Counted from the first letter of the stretch, positions 8,065 through 20,235 are shown. The stretch: 41,960 nt of DNA from Porogramme epimiltina (GCA_900155495.1 FTLJ01000590.1:1-41960), one strand, 5' to 3'. A program made the numbers and translations. Notes: a model not told the origin generated them from the sequence alone.

Positions 8065-11000
8065 TTACTTGTACGCGTTGCGGCATTCCATGCGCTTCAT
8101 GCTATTTCGCCACCTCTGGTACTTGCTCGTCGTCGCCAGCATCTGAGAATCAAGCTCTGTGAACGAGGGTTGTTAGTGTGTATGCCGTCCTCATGGTACG
8201 AAAGGACTTGCCGTTGTCCTCGCCCAAGTACCGGATGTTGTTCACCGAAAGCCAAGCCCTGTACACAGCAGTAGTTAGCAACGTCGTTCACCGTATCTGC
8301 CCGTAGTCGTACCAGTTGTTCTTCTGCCTCTTCTCGTAGAAACGCACGAGCACGATCCCGGGATGTAGAGTCTCGGGTGCAGACGCCAGCACGTTCGCCG
8401 GGATTTCCCGATCGTCCTGTTCGAAGACGACAGCCGGCCACCACGGGAAGTTGCCCATCTTCGCCCATACTGCGCGCAGGGTGGGGTGTCAGCAAGCCAG
8501 CCACGTGTAGGAGAAGAAACAGCGTACCGAGCGTCCCGCCTTCCACTCTCTCCCCAGGTTTGAGAACGATCACACCCGGCTCGGTCGGGTCGATCGGTTT
8601 CGGCACTCGCCGGCGCACGACAGACACAGGCTCAGGCGGTGGAGGCGGCCTGAGGGGCAGCGCTTTCTTCGGCCTGGGTGAATCCGTCTCCGTCTCTTCG
8701 CCGGAAAGGTTCGTGAGGTCCGAGCTGTCGTCGTCGTCGATCGGTCGTAGGGGTGCACCTGGAGGCAGCCGGGACGGGCCAGCGACGGGCCCGGAGGAAG
8801 GAACGGGAGTGAGGGGAGAGAGTCCCCTGGCGGCGGCAGCGGCGGCGCGTTTCTTCGCATCGCGTGCTGCTCTCTTCTCCGCGTTCTTCTGCCGTCGGAT
8901 CAGCGGGGTGTCAAGCTCCTCGATAATGATGATTCGTCGCGGTCCTTCGGGCTCGGGTGAAGTGGAGGGGGAAGGAACGTTTGCCGGTGGGTCGGGACCG
9001 CCGATGCTTTCCGGAGATTCTGTCGCATCGGGGTCGACGAGGGCGTGAGGGGCTGGCGTGGTCTCCTTGTCTTGTGCCGCAGGTGCCGCTGCTGACTCGT
9101 CGACGTCCATAGGCACTTGATCGTCTCCGGCGCGGACAGGCTCGCTATTGTCAGGTACCTCCGACGATTGGGCTTCGGATGGGGGCGCCGCACAAGCGTT
9201 GATAAAGTCGTCCAGAAATAGATCAAGGTCATCGACATCGAACGCTTCAGCGGTTGGTTTGTCGACCTCTACTGCCGGACTCAAGCGCTCTGTCGCGGAA
9301 GGCTCTACGCCTTCCATGGCGGTCTGGGGGTCCAACGTAGTGGCGGGGTCTATGGGGTGATCTTCATCTAATGACGGTCCCGCAGCGTCCATGGTTCCAG
9401 GCTGGGCGGTATCATCAGAGACCGTGGGTAGAGGTTTTGGAAGGACGGAGTCTGGTGGAAGGGCCTCTGTAAGTGTAGGTTCTGAAGGTATAGGTCCTGG
9501 TGAAGGCGTGCGTCTTGGTGGAGGCGTAAGTTCTGACGGAGGCGTAAGTTCTGGTGGAGGCGAAGGTTCCGGCGGAGACGCAGATTCCAGCGGAAGCGCA
9601 GTGCCTGGAGGTGCTGGCGATGCCTCCCTCAGTCCCAGATCTTGCTCGGGCACCGATGATACCCCGGCCGCGGGCTCAGATGCAGATCGCGACTGGAGCG
9701 TTGCTTTTGCGCGCATGCTTGACCCAGGAGCCGCAGACGCCGTTACCAGTTCCTCTACCGGTGTCTGGCCCCTCGCCGCGCTCGCTGTCTCCTCCGTCCT
9801 GTTGTGAGCTACTTGTCTGCGTTAGAGACGATAAAACAACAACGACACGCGCTACACGCTCACCTTTCTTCGCACGCTTTCGGGGAGGTGGGACAGGGCC
9901 TCGCTCGACGTACGGCCGGTTATGACGGCCGACGGGGGGGAGGATCCAGCCAGTCTCGAACTTCTTAAACGAGTCCCAACTGTTGACATCCTCGACTTCG
10001 GGTGCAGCCTCTTTCTGACGGCGCTGCCGCTTCTTCTTCGGCATCTCGCCCGACGAATCGTTTACGGAGATCGTGGATGGACCTGCTTCAGGCTCCTGAG
10101 GGATATCGTGCTCCTCCAGGATAGACAGGCTCGTGTCCTCCGGGTTCCCTTCCGCTTCTGCTTCCACTTCGACTTCCGCCTCGCCCTCCGCCTCGCCTTC
10201 TGCTCCCACCTCGATCTCAAGAGCAGCTGCTCCGCGTGTGCGTGGGGCGCGAAAGCCTGGGGACCGATCGAGCTGGAGCTGGCGCTCCCGCTCCTTGCGC
10301 TCCTTGTGGGCTTTCCGGTCCCACTTGCCGGGACCAACCTTTCTCTTCCTCTTCGGCAGCTCCTCCTTCTGAAGCTCCGGCTCTGGTTCCGGCTCCGGCT
10401 CTAGCTCCAGCGCCGGCTCCGGCTCCGTCTGCTTCGGCGAGGGCTTCCGCAAGAGCGGCAGGCGCGGGGCCGCGGGTGGGGGCGGGGGAGGAGCCGGAGG
10501 CCGGACTAGAGGAAGCTCGAAGTTGAGCAGAGATTCTACCGGCGTCGTGGTGATGATGAGGTTCGTGGCTGCGCGGATGGCCTCTTCGGAGACGAGGAGT
10601 TCGAGATCGTCGAGCGAGGGCTCAAGATCGCCAAGACGCGGGAGCCAGACGTCCGGTTCTGAGCCGGGTTCGGATGGGGGCCTCGCGTCTTCAACGATCT
10701 CCACGGGAGGCGACGGGAGGGGAGGCGGGTGGTTGACGAGGCTCTCGAGGGATGCGAGTTCAGATTGTAGGGTACTGCGGATGCGAACAGCAGTCTTGTA
10801 GTACTGAGTGTTCGGCTCATTATATGACACCGCGTTGTCCAGGACCAAGTTGATATCGTGCTAACGAGGGGTTAGGCAACTACAGCTTGCGGCCGAAGAT
10901 ACATCACGTTACCTTGAACTGAGCCAAGTCAAGGTACTCGTGTCGATCCAACTTTTGGTCAATCGTGTCCCAGCACATGGGATGCTTGATGACGTCATAG

Positions 11001-13005
11001 TAGTCGGGCACCTCAGATTTGCTGACAGGAGACTTGAAGTAATCCTGGCGATCGGGGCTGTGGTCTTGGGATTAGGGCAATTTGGATGGATAGGCAGACT
11101 TCGGAGGCACGTACGCGATGATCTTCTCGAATGCCAAGCGCAGATAGGCTTCATGAGGGAAGAAGAAGTGTAGTAGTACATTCTGAACCGCTTCGACCTG
11201 CTCGCGCTTTATCGCTTCCCTCCTCCGAACCGTGCCTGCGATAACTCGTAGACGATCCAAATCGTCGCGAAGGCGTTTCATATGCTGAAGAAAACTGCGT
11301 TAAATGGGGTCCATTGCAGAACAGAATAACTCACGTCAAGCTTCTTCGTCTTCTCCTCGTCGGTCTGCTGCTTGCTGCCGGACAGCGCCGTCCACGGTTC
11401 CAGATGTAGCCGCTTGAGAAGGGGAGCACCACGTCTTGCCTCACGCTTTAGACTCCAGTACCGGCACACGAGATGGACGAATTCGGGCTTATGTCGCAGC
11501 TGGATCCTTGAGATGTACTGTATGATGCGGTTGACCATGATCTTTGGGACAAGCGGCGGCCCCGGTTTGTAGGTCTTTGCATACGCGCGGGCGGTCTTGT
11601 TCGATTTGGGACTGGGGTGTGGGCCATCCATGTCGTAGTCGTCAGGCTCGCGCGTGCGGAGCATAGCTTCGCGAATGTCCATTTGTTCTCGCTGAGATCG
11701 CTGTGTCAGCATAGTTCAGGAGTCAGGCGTGTAAACACTCACAGGAAGGTGTTTCTCACAGAAACACGCTAGAGTCGGTGCTTCGGATCCCTGGGTCGCC
11801 TTCATAGGCATCAAGAGCTTCTCTTTCCTCGCGCACGTGGCATGAAAGGCGATGAAACACGACGGCTTGGTACATTGTATGCAGGCGCCATGTCTCTTGT
11901 CGCAGACGGAACACCTCTAGACAACCTTAATGTGGAAAAATGATGACGAAAGTGTTGTGCTTACCAGTCTCCAACGCGGCTTCGAGATCTTCTCCACACC
12001 GGTGATAGGCTCCATGAAGACGTCGTTCGCTACACCCGTCTCCGGCACCCAAATGGCGCAGAGAAGGTGTACCCAGTCGCCCGACACAGTCTGCTTGAAC
12101 GCTCCGCCTTCATTGGGGCAAAGGATACACTCCTGTAGCGCACGACGCTTGGAATTGGGGGACGCAAGAGCATTCACAGACTACTCACCACTGGAACTTC
12201 AGGGGAAACTGTACATTTCCTACAGAGCCACTGGCCTTCGGGGATGTATGGTACGCCGTAACAGTCTGATGTGTGACGGAAATTCAGTATATTTCAAGCA
12301 ATAAAACACAGCGACGCACCTTGATGTACCGCCAGGTTACATCCGTCACAGAAGACGATCGCATTCGTGTTCTCTCCCTCAGAATCATCGCATATGGCAC
12401 AACTTGACTCCTCCGACGGTAGGCCCATGTCCGTCTTAGGAATGTTCTTCGACTGTATGCAGGGTTTACACGGTGTTGTGCCATGCTCAACGTTGGAATA
12501 CTCACAAGATCAAACCACTCTTTCTCCAATCTGTCCATCACTACCTCGAAGGTTTCGTACGTGACTTTATCCATGTGCTGCGCCTTCCTGTCCGTATTAA
12601 CCGCATCTAGCCATTCTTGGTCTATGTACACTATGCAGTCAGCTTGAGTTTGCGCAGGAGAAAAGGAGTAGGCGCACCTTGCTCATCCATATCATACTCG
12701 ACTTGGGTCGCAAGATCGCTCTCCAGTGGCTCTGTGACACAGTTCAGACCCAGGAAGACGTTGCGCACAGACACACGCACCGATGTAGCGAATGTAGTGA
12801 GGTGGACGCGTGAATTTGGCGTCGACATTGTTGTCTGCGGAGGCTCAGAATGATAACTTGGACGAAAGTGGATTTACACACATCCATATGCGCGCGCAGT
12901 GCCATCATGTACTCCCTTCTGTTTCTGAGTGAACTCGTCGGTGACCTTCACGAACGAGACTTTGGGGAGGGGGTTCGGGGCGGGAGAAGCGACCCCACGA
13001 GCCAT
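8065..13005 (-). CDS. NTO1: BRPF/NTO1-type chromatin reader (PHD-ZnK-PHD, bromodomain, PWWP)
   Basis: Scaffold/reader subunit of a MYST acetyltransferase complex (NuA3 in yeast; MOZ/HBO1-BRPF in animals), acting on histone H3 in the nucleus. Sixteen predicted exons: 13005-12882, 12834-12781, 12731-12678, 12621-12506, 12452-12320, 12265-12189, 12132-11965, 11916-11743, 11700-11335, 11284-11115, 11057-10913, 10860-9864, 9808-8528, 8469-8292, 8258-8212, 8156-8065. They close in frame at 1,391 aa. The EPL1-like N-terminal block contains [16 protein letters not shown] and [14 protein letters not shown]1 is at about 134-178 ([26 protein letters not shown]), then the zinc knuckle and extended PHD ([26 protein letters not shown]). 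The bromodomain is near 425-545 ([30 protein letters not shown]). A long Pro/Glu-rich disordered stretch follows, then a PWWP domain ([26 protein letters not shown]). The last intron uses a GC donor. Confidence 0.92.
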
Positions 13006-13301
13006 GTTTGCGCGATGATCTTCAGGAGTGTATGGTGGGGAATGGAGGTGATCTAGGGCGCAAGGGCGCGGGCATAGAGAGACGGCGAGGAGGGCGGCGG
13101 CGGCGGTGGGAGGGGCAAAGGGGTCGAAAGGCGAAAGGCGCGCCGCCGCCTTTGGCTCGCTCGCTGTGGCCGCGGCGCGCGCCGCCGGGCCCGCTGCGCC
13201 GCCCGTAGGCGCCGTGCGCTTGGGCTCCTCGAGGACGGCTCCATCTTGCCCATCGACATCGCCCACGACGACCACTCTTTCTCCCCCGATCTCCTTCTGC
13301 C
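13006..13301. promoter_or_regulatory. Bidirectional promoter between NTO1 and ARP2
   Basis: Only 296 bp separate the two divergent start codons. The interval is GC-rich with GGCGGCGGCGG and GCGCGCCGCC runs and has no obvious TATA box, so it should serve both genes. No specific factor site can be assigned with confidence. Confidence 0.6.
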
Positions 13302-14859
13302 ATGGACCCTGCAGTCCCCCTCGTCGTCGACAACGGTACCGGCGTGAGTGTCCTGCACATCGGCCCGTCTGACAGCATGCTCACCGCCCGACCCAGTTCG
13401 TCAAGGTCGGATACGCCGGCTCTAACTTCCCAGAACATGGTGCGCCCGCTCAGCTCTCTGCTGGCATTAAGATGGCCTGACACCAACGGACGTCTCACCC
13501 TCTAGTATTCCCGTCCATTGTCGGCCGCCCCATCCTGCGAGCAGAGGAGCGCGTCGCTGGGTCAGCCGTGATCAAGGACGTCATGATCGGCGACGAGGCC
13601 GCGGAGAACCGCAACTACCTCCAAGTAACGCAACCCATGGAGCACGGCATTGTAAGAAACTGGGAAGATATGAAGCTCCTCTGGGACTATACCTTCGACG
13701 AGAAGCTCCGTGTCGACACCCGCGGCCGCAAAGTCCTCCTCACCGAGCCGCCTATGAACCCCAAAGTGAATCGCCAGCGTATGGCCCAGGTCATGTTCGA
13801 AGAGTACGGGTTCCAGGGAGTGTATGTTGCTATTCAGGCTGTCCTCACGCTGTACGCGCAAGGTGAGTCCTCCCGTCTTCTCGCTTAGTAGCCTCGAGCT
13901 GCGCGCACGCGCGCTCACCCCCTCCGCTCCCTTCCCGTTGACTTCCTTGGGCAGGTCTCACAACCGGCGTTGTTGTCGACTCCGGAGATGGTGTAACGCA
14001 TATCGTTCCTGTATACGACGGTTTTGCTCTCCCCCACCTCACACGGCGACTCGACATTGCGGGTCGCGACGTCACGCGCTATCTGATCAAGCTCCTCCTC
14101 ATGCGCGGGTACGCGTTCAACCGTACGGCTGACTTCGAGACTGTGCGCGAGATCAAGGAGAAGCTCTGCTACGTCTCATACGACCTCGACCTCGATACGC
14201 GCCTCGCGGAGGAGACAACGGTGCTTGTAGAGACCTACACAGTGAGTCGCGCACGCTTTCAAACAGGATGGGCTAGTCTTGACGATCTGCGCAGCTCCCA
14301 GACGGCCGTGTCATCAAAATTGGTTCAGAGCGTTTCGAAGCGCCAGAATGCATGTTCCAGCCGCACCTCGTCGACGTCGAGCAACCAGGAGTAGCAGGTA
14401 CGCATTGTTAAGTCAACTCCGTGCCACACCCTCATTTCTCCCCTGCCTAGAAATGCTGTTCCAGACGATCCAGGCGGCGGCGGTCGATGTCCGCTCCGAA
14501 CTGTACAAGCACATCGTTCTCTCCGGCGGGTCGAGCATGTACCCCGGCTTGCCAAGTAGGCTAGAGAAGGAGATGAAGCAGCTTTACCTCACGCGTGTCC
14601 TCAACGGCAACCCTGAACGGCTCAACGTGCGTCTTTTCTCCCCTGTTCTTTCTCCCTGTTTGTCGCCCTATCCTAAACCGCATTGCAGAAATTCAAGATC
14701 AGGATCGAAGACCCCCCGCGCCGGAAGCATATGGTCTTCCTCGGCGGTGCGGTTCTCGCAGACATCATGAAGGGCCGGGAAGAATTCTGGGTAACACGCG
14801 AAGAGTGGTTCGAACAGGGCGTGCGCGCGCTCGACAAGTTAGGGCGCGGCGAGAACTAA
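13302..14859 (+). CDS. ARP2: Actin-related protein 2 (Arp2/3 complex)
   Basis: Subunit of the Arp2/3 complex that nucleates branched actin filaments, needed for endocytic patches and polarised growth. Exons: 13302-13343, 13397-13439, 13506-13862, 13955-14241, 14295-14397, 14451-14626, 14689-14859; all phases agree, 392 aa, the usual Arp2 length. The nucleotide-binding actin fold is clear: N-terminal VVDNGTG, then [19 protein letters not shown], the second phosphate loop [18 protein letters not shown], and the adenosine region [13 protein letters not shown]. The Arp2-specific stretches LTEPPMNPK and [16 protein letters not shown] separate it from actin and Arp3. The start gives the expected short first exon. 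Divergently transcribed from NTO1. No disruption seen. Confidence 0.96.
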
Positions 14860-15480
14860 GCGGCGGCCCGAGACTAGAAGCCTATTGTGCGCACGCGGCG
14901 TGCGGGGCATGTCGCTTCACGCCGGGCGCGAGATGCAGGACGAGGACGCGGACGGTAGTACTGTATTCATGCTGTAACAACTTTGCTCTCAACGACGGAT
15001 TCACACACAACGTACGGCATGCTGGAGTCTGAAGCGACCTGATGCCTGTTCGATTGTGTGCTTATCGCGTGAGTCAAGCCATGTAGTGCTTGGACCTTTC
15101 AGTGTGCTAAAAGCCGTTTCTATTGTGCAGTATATCTTTAGTCCTATTGCCGCATTCTCCTTTGTTGACTATTGAGCACTGCACGCATTGGACACCGGCT
15201 TTCCATTCAAGGTAAGCCTATAGAACCGGGTATTCCCCGCCGTGAATATGGTCGACTTTCGACGCCAGCGCTTCTGGACAGCCCTTGACCGCCCCTCCGA
15301 CGACGACAACGACGGTCACATTTCACTCGGTGGCGTGCACCACGCCTCGGTCAGATACAAGCCCTAGAATTTCGCTCTGCTACTCAGATTGGCTTACGAC
15401 TGCTCACATCTTAGCCAACCCCAGTGTCTAGACGTGCTGAAGACTATTTCTACTCAGTGGCACCGATATCTCCCAGCATC
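14860..15480. other. Intergenic: ARP2 3' UTR and upstream region of a FunK1 kinase
   Basis: Contains no recognisable gene. One small ATG frame at 15248-15367 (+) would encode 39 aa (MVDFRRQRFW...VRYKP). It lies about 110 bp upstream of the FunK1 start and may be a chance or upstream ORF. Confidence 0.4.
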
Positions 15481-18316
15481 ATGCAGAGATACTGTGTCGA
15501 AGAGGCTGACACAGAACACTTCCTGGACAAATTTCTTCCTGGTGGTGAGCCGACAGCAGAAGACTTCAAAGCGTTCTACTATCCAGGCAACATAGACTCG
15601 ACAGAGCCAAAGTTCCAGAGAGCGGGAGGTAGCAGTGATGGCAAGGCAGGTCTAGATGCAAATGAACATCACGAAGAAGTCGAGTCCGCGGGACTGAAAG
15701 AAGCTTTCACTGTTGACATAGTACGTAACTCTCGTTGCACTGGATAATTGGATCTACTCACATACACTCCATCAGGGTAAGCTCGCCCAGAGCGTTCTTC
15801 AACGAGCTCAAGTGGGGAGCAAAGAACGGGTCGTCATTCGTAGCACGGACTTTCAAGATATACCCCGTTCTACCACTCAGAGAAGACCTACTCCTGCGTG
15901 CGACTTGGCTGTTTTCCTCACAGACGACAGATTCAAGGCACATGTCTGCGTTCCGAAAGCCCGGCTCGGTACACACGCGAGGCTCAAGAATCACGCTACA
16001 GCCCCTGTTGCAACTGTGCGACGCTCCTTTGCAGATATCGTCGTTCCCATCATCGTCCAGGTCCAACACCATCACTGCGCCTTTGAATTCGCCCATCCCG
16101 AACGTCGGCTCACTCGTTATCACCGCGAAGACGGCTGTAGCGCGTTAGAAGGACTCGAAGATACCCTCGCCTCAATCTTCGGACGTCAACACCGCACCCA
16201 TGTCATATCTCTCTACGTCTACCGCGAACAGGCCAGGATGGTGGTCACGGACCGCGACATCTGCATCGTCTCGCCGCCCTTCCCTTACACCGCCTCGCAC
16301 GAGAACGCTCTGCTCCACCGTTTCTTCTGGCGACTGGCCCACCTGGACCGCAAAGACCTTGGATACGACCCGACCGTTACAGCGGCTACGAAAGACGACT
16401 TCAGGGGCATGCTCAAGTTCGCGAAATCGTCCTCGGACATCACGCCCTATGTCCGAGATCAGCTGTGCTACGCGCTCTGTGTCGACCCTCCTGCTATGAA
16501 GCGTTTCAAGTCGGGAAGGGTCCCGAGGCTACTAACTTACCAGTGGCCGCTACAGCGCGTCACCCGCGCGGACGGCTCTTTCGTGCTCGTAGGACGACCG
16601 ACGTGGGCAAAGCTAGCACTTTTTGACGGCCGCACAAGAGGATACGTCGTCTACGACCCGTCCAAGCAGGAAGCGTACTTCATGAAGGATTGCTGGCGCG
16701 CCGATCATCCTGGGTCGAAGCAAGAGCACGAGGTCTACGAGCGGCTCGCGGCGGCCGGCGTCGAGGGCGTCTTGACCTGCTACGGCGGCGAAGACGTTCC
16801 TGACGGCACCGACGGATGGCAGCGGACGCGAGCATCTGACTACCCAGTGCCGGCTCGAGACCTTAGGCCAAAGTTTACGCCCTCAAAGCCCGCAAGGCCC
16901 GGTCACCCAGGGTTCTGGTTCCTCGACTACCACGACGGCGCCGGGACCTACGATAGCTTGTCAAGCGAGCCAGATATGCCTTGGAGTTCGCGTCACGCGC
17001 GTGTGCACTACCGTATCTTCTTGAAGGAGATCTGCCGGCCTTTGACGGGTTTCCGTGACTGGAAAGAGCTTGTTTCCTTGCTGTTGGATGCTCTTCGTGG
17101 TAAGTTGCTATTCGCTCGAAGGATGTGTGACTGAATCTAAGGCGCAACAACTAGCCCATCGTAACGTGTGGATGGGAGCCGGGGTTCTGCACCAGGACGT
17201 GAGCATCAATAACATCCTAGTCCTTGAGGTTCAAGATGATCAGGAATCCGGCGAGACGAACACTCGTCGCGTAGGGATGCTCTGCGACTGGGAGCTATGC
17301 GAGTACAAGGAGAACATGACTGGAGAGCGGAGAACGACCGATCAATTCGTGCGTACTGTGTTCTTTCATATACTCGAGCGACTTGATGGGCTCACGAACT
17401 CGGTAGGGAACATGGGCTTTCCGGTCAGCGTTATCCTCGCACTTTCCTCTGAAGCCATACCAGGTGTCCGATGATGTAGAGTCGTTCATCCACGTCCTCC
17501 ACGTCCTCATCCTGCAGTTCCAGAAGACCTGCCAGACCACCGTCGCCAAGCTCATCTACTCTCAGTACTACGAAAGTGGCAGCATCGTCGAAGACTGCCG
17601 TCTCGGTCGGCCTATCAGCGTAGCCGAGGGCTCGAAGCTGTGTGCCCTGGAATGCGGGCTTGTCCATCTGGAACCGATAGGCAACGAGACTCTGAAGGCC
17701 CTCCTGCTCGACCTGGCGGCGCTCTGCCAGAAACACTACAGGCGCACGAACATGGAGAAGATGTACATCCATTATGCTCCCTTTGCTGCTCCGCCGGGCG
17801 CCGCTCCCTTGTTAGGGGGAAGCGTCATGGGGGAAGAGGACGCTCCTGGACGTACCTCCCCCAGCGGCCTCGTGGGTGCAGCTCAAGCGTCCGCTTCGAC
17901 GTCGGCACCCGCCAGCTCAGTAGTCAACGATGCCGATCCAGACTTTCACGTAGTCCCTCGTAAGACCAGAGGTACGTGCCCTGCAGATCTCTTTGCGCCC
18001 AAACACTGACACAATCGCGGTCTCCACAGACGGCCCGCCGCCCCCTCTGCCCAACGTGCTCACCCACAAAGCCTTGATCGCCGTTCTGGAAGCTCGCTCG
18101 AACATGGAGTGGCCCGAATCAGACCTGGCTAGAAACGACGTGGATTACTTCCAGCAGAGCGGCGTGTGCCAGGTCCGCGACATGTTCTCTGAGCCGGAGC
18201 CGGCCCAGCCTGCCCCGTCTGAACGTCGACAACCCGCGAAGAAGCGCAAGGTGCGCAATGGGTCTGCGGCGACTGTAAAGGCCGCAGAGAGCTCCGAGGA
18301 AGGCGGGGGTCACTGA
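15481..18316 (+). CDS. FunK1-type fungal protein kinase (variant HQD/DWE motifs)
   Basis: Member of the fungal-type protein kinase family (Pfam PF17667), expanded in mushrooms; substrates unknown. Exons: 15481-15720, 15776-17099, 17155-17348, 17407-17971, 18030-18316; 869 aa. The N-terminal exon has FLDKFLPGGEPTAEDF, a motif shared with the other local copies. The N-lobe lysine lies in MKDCWR (residue 384), followed by EHEVYERL. The catalytic loop reads LHQDVSINN, with D536 and N541 kept but Q in place of the usual R. The metal-binding motif is CDWELCEYKE, so DWE replaces DFG/DWD. The C-lobe has SDDVESFIHVL. The tail carries NVLTHKALIAVLEA, a DYFQQSG element and a basic cluster AKKRKV resembling a nuclear signal. 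The start is the first ATG; an upstream GTG frame was not used. Activity is plausible but unproven. Confidence 0.85.
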
Positions 18317-18774
18317 GCCGTCTAGTTTCAGCGTTGGCTACGAACGTTCACCATCCGTGGAGCTCCGTTGTGTAATTTGTGTGTTGTGTAATTGTATTTC
18401 GGGAATCGTACCTGGATCTTGCACGAAGGTTTCGACCGAAGACCATGTAGGACCATAGAGCAGGTCGAGCACGAAGAAAAGGCATCGGTGGGTAGGTACG
18501 TCGCGACTGCCGAACGGTACGTGTACATCGAAGGGGGATTAGTCTATTTGCATGCTAACTAGAGAAATATCCGCGATAGTGTATGGCACATGTAAGTGGT
18601 GATGGTAAGGTAGGACGAGGCGAGTGAGCGGTGATGAGCAATTATACCTGGATACAGCGTAATCGATAGCGTGTGAGGAGCCTAAAAGGGGACGGGGGGT
18701 GCATAATGTAGGCGTAAGGCGTAAGGCGCATACATACGGAGTCGACAATGGGAGAGCGAGCCATGCGGGGATCA
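18317..18774. other. Intergenic between convergent FunK1 and RIM2 genes
   Basis: Tail-to-tail spacer containing the two 3' UTRs. No further gene, RNA or repeat was recognised. Confidence 0.5.
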
Positions 18775-19934
18775 TCATGTCATGCGAAGCGCGGCCTCGT
18801 AGATGAAGAACATGACAGCGGCGTTGGGGATGACACGCATGAGGTGTGCGCTCAGTCCACCGTATAATGACCGGGTGCCCTCCTCGGCGATTACAAGCCG
18901 AAGGGTCTGCAACAGGCCGGTGTACTTGACCTTCCCATCGACTAGAGGTTGTCGCAAGCGCGTACGGAGGACCTGTGCGAGACACGGTCACTCTCATGTG
19001 ATTGGGGGGTAGAGTATAGGAACGCACCTCATGAGGATATGTGATCAGCGACGCGACGCACTTGGCCGTCCCCGCACTCCCAATCATGCCCGCCCACTCC
19101 TGCACCCCGCCCTTGCCCTGCGTTCCTGCTGTAAGACGTTTGAGACGTTCATACAGCACCCACTGGATCGTGCCCTCCGTCACGCCCAGGTAACTCGCGC
19201 TGAGCCCCTTGTAGAACCCCTTAAAGCCCTCTTCCCTCAAGATCTGCTTGATCATCCCAACCGACCCGCCGAAGGCAGAGCGCGCGCCAGACACTTCGGG
19301 TTTGTGCGCGTCGAGCTGGAGGCGGGTTTTGACGACCCATATGGGGTTGGTCGCGGTACCGGTGGCAATTCCTGCGAGAGCGGCAGCAGAAAGGTGGACC
19401 CAGGAGTTCTCTGCGCCGTCGTTGAAGCGGGAGGCGATGATCTGCTTGCCGTTGCCGTAGGTGAAAAAGTTGATGGAGCGGGCGGGCACGACGCCGACAA
19501 GGGTAGGCCCGAGACCCTTGAAGAGTGCGCGGGGGGATTCGTGGAGGTAGATGTCACTGCGGGAGTCGTAAGCGTTCGCAGGTCCTGAGCGGGTGCGGGA
19601 ATGGGGAGTTCGCACCGGATGATGTGAGCGGTCTCGACAAAGTGCCAGAGGAGGTTCCGCCGGACGGTGACGGCCGCGACACCATTGCCCTCGATGGTGA
19701 CGGTCGCATGTTTGAAGAGATCTGACTGCAGGCGAGTTTTCACGACGTCGAACGGGCTCGTGACGATCGCGCCGCACATGCCACCGAGGCTAGAGGGTGA
19801 TGCGTCAGACACGTCTACATGTTGAACAAGGGGTCGGGCGCGCACCCGCCAGCGACGAAGTGGTGCCACGACTTTGCTGGCAGCCAGCTGCTTTTTGTTG
19901 TCCGCTCGAGGGGGGGAGGGGCGGTGACGGACAT
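18775..19934 (-). CDS. RIM2: Mitochondrial pyrimidine nucleotide carrier (Rim2/SLC25A33-36 type)
   Basis: Inner-membrane carrier of the SLC25 family that brings pyrimidine nucleotides into mitochondria for mtDNA and RNA synthesis. Exons: 19934-19846, 19789-19616, 19556-19028, 18972-18775; phases agree, 329 aa, close to the family length. The three carrier repeats are visible through their signatures: SPFDVVKTRLQ (P42), NPIWVVKTRLQ (P159) and YPHEVLRTRLRQ (P261). The tryptophan in the second PIW motif is typical of this subgroup, as are FVAGGLGGMCGAIVTSPFD and HESPRALFKGLGPTLVGVVP. The C-terminus has GGLSAHLMRVIPNAAVMF. The ATG at 19934 begins a short Ser/Pro N-terminus, and no better in-frame start was seen. 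Divergent from RPC25. Confidence 0.92.
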
Positions 19935-20235
19935 TTTGAGGGGAAGGGAGGGCGCTGGGGGAGGAGGTGGACGAGCGAGGACTCGGCGGGCCCGCGAATC
20001 CGCGCGGCTGCGTTACCAGATCCCCTGAATTTTTGGCGCGCGCAAAGATAAGATTGGATAGACGCCAAAGAAGAGAAGGGCCTTGTGCTGGGGCCGCGTT
20101 CAGTCCTCTGTCCACTCTCGTCCTTCCTCTCCACCCTCTATCCCCGTCTGTCGCGGCCTCCTTCCTCGTACACCTTAAAACCATCCCCACTAAGGAGCAC
20201 AAAAACTGTCTCTTTTGAGTGAAGACCGCCGACTG
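19935..20235. promoter_or_regulatory. Bidirectional promoter between RIM2 and RPC25
   Basis: 301 bp between divergent start codons, so both genes must share this control region. It has C/T-rich stretches on the RPC25 side (about 20085-20170), common near fungal transcription starts, but no clear TATA box. Confidence 0.55.

Noticed and set aside
8377..9807. Long plus-strand ORFs opposite the NTO1 gene
   Set aside because: Gly/Ser-rich shadows of the Pro/Glu-rich coding strand; the PHD-bromo-PWWP model on the other strand explains the region.
13022..13498. GC-rich ORFs crossing the NTO1-ARP2 promoter
   Set aside because: They overlap two real start regions in the wrong frame and are low-complexity Arg/Pro/Ala sequence.
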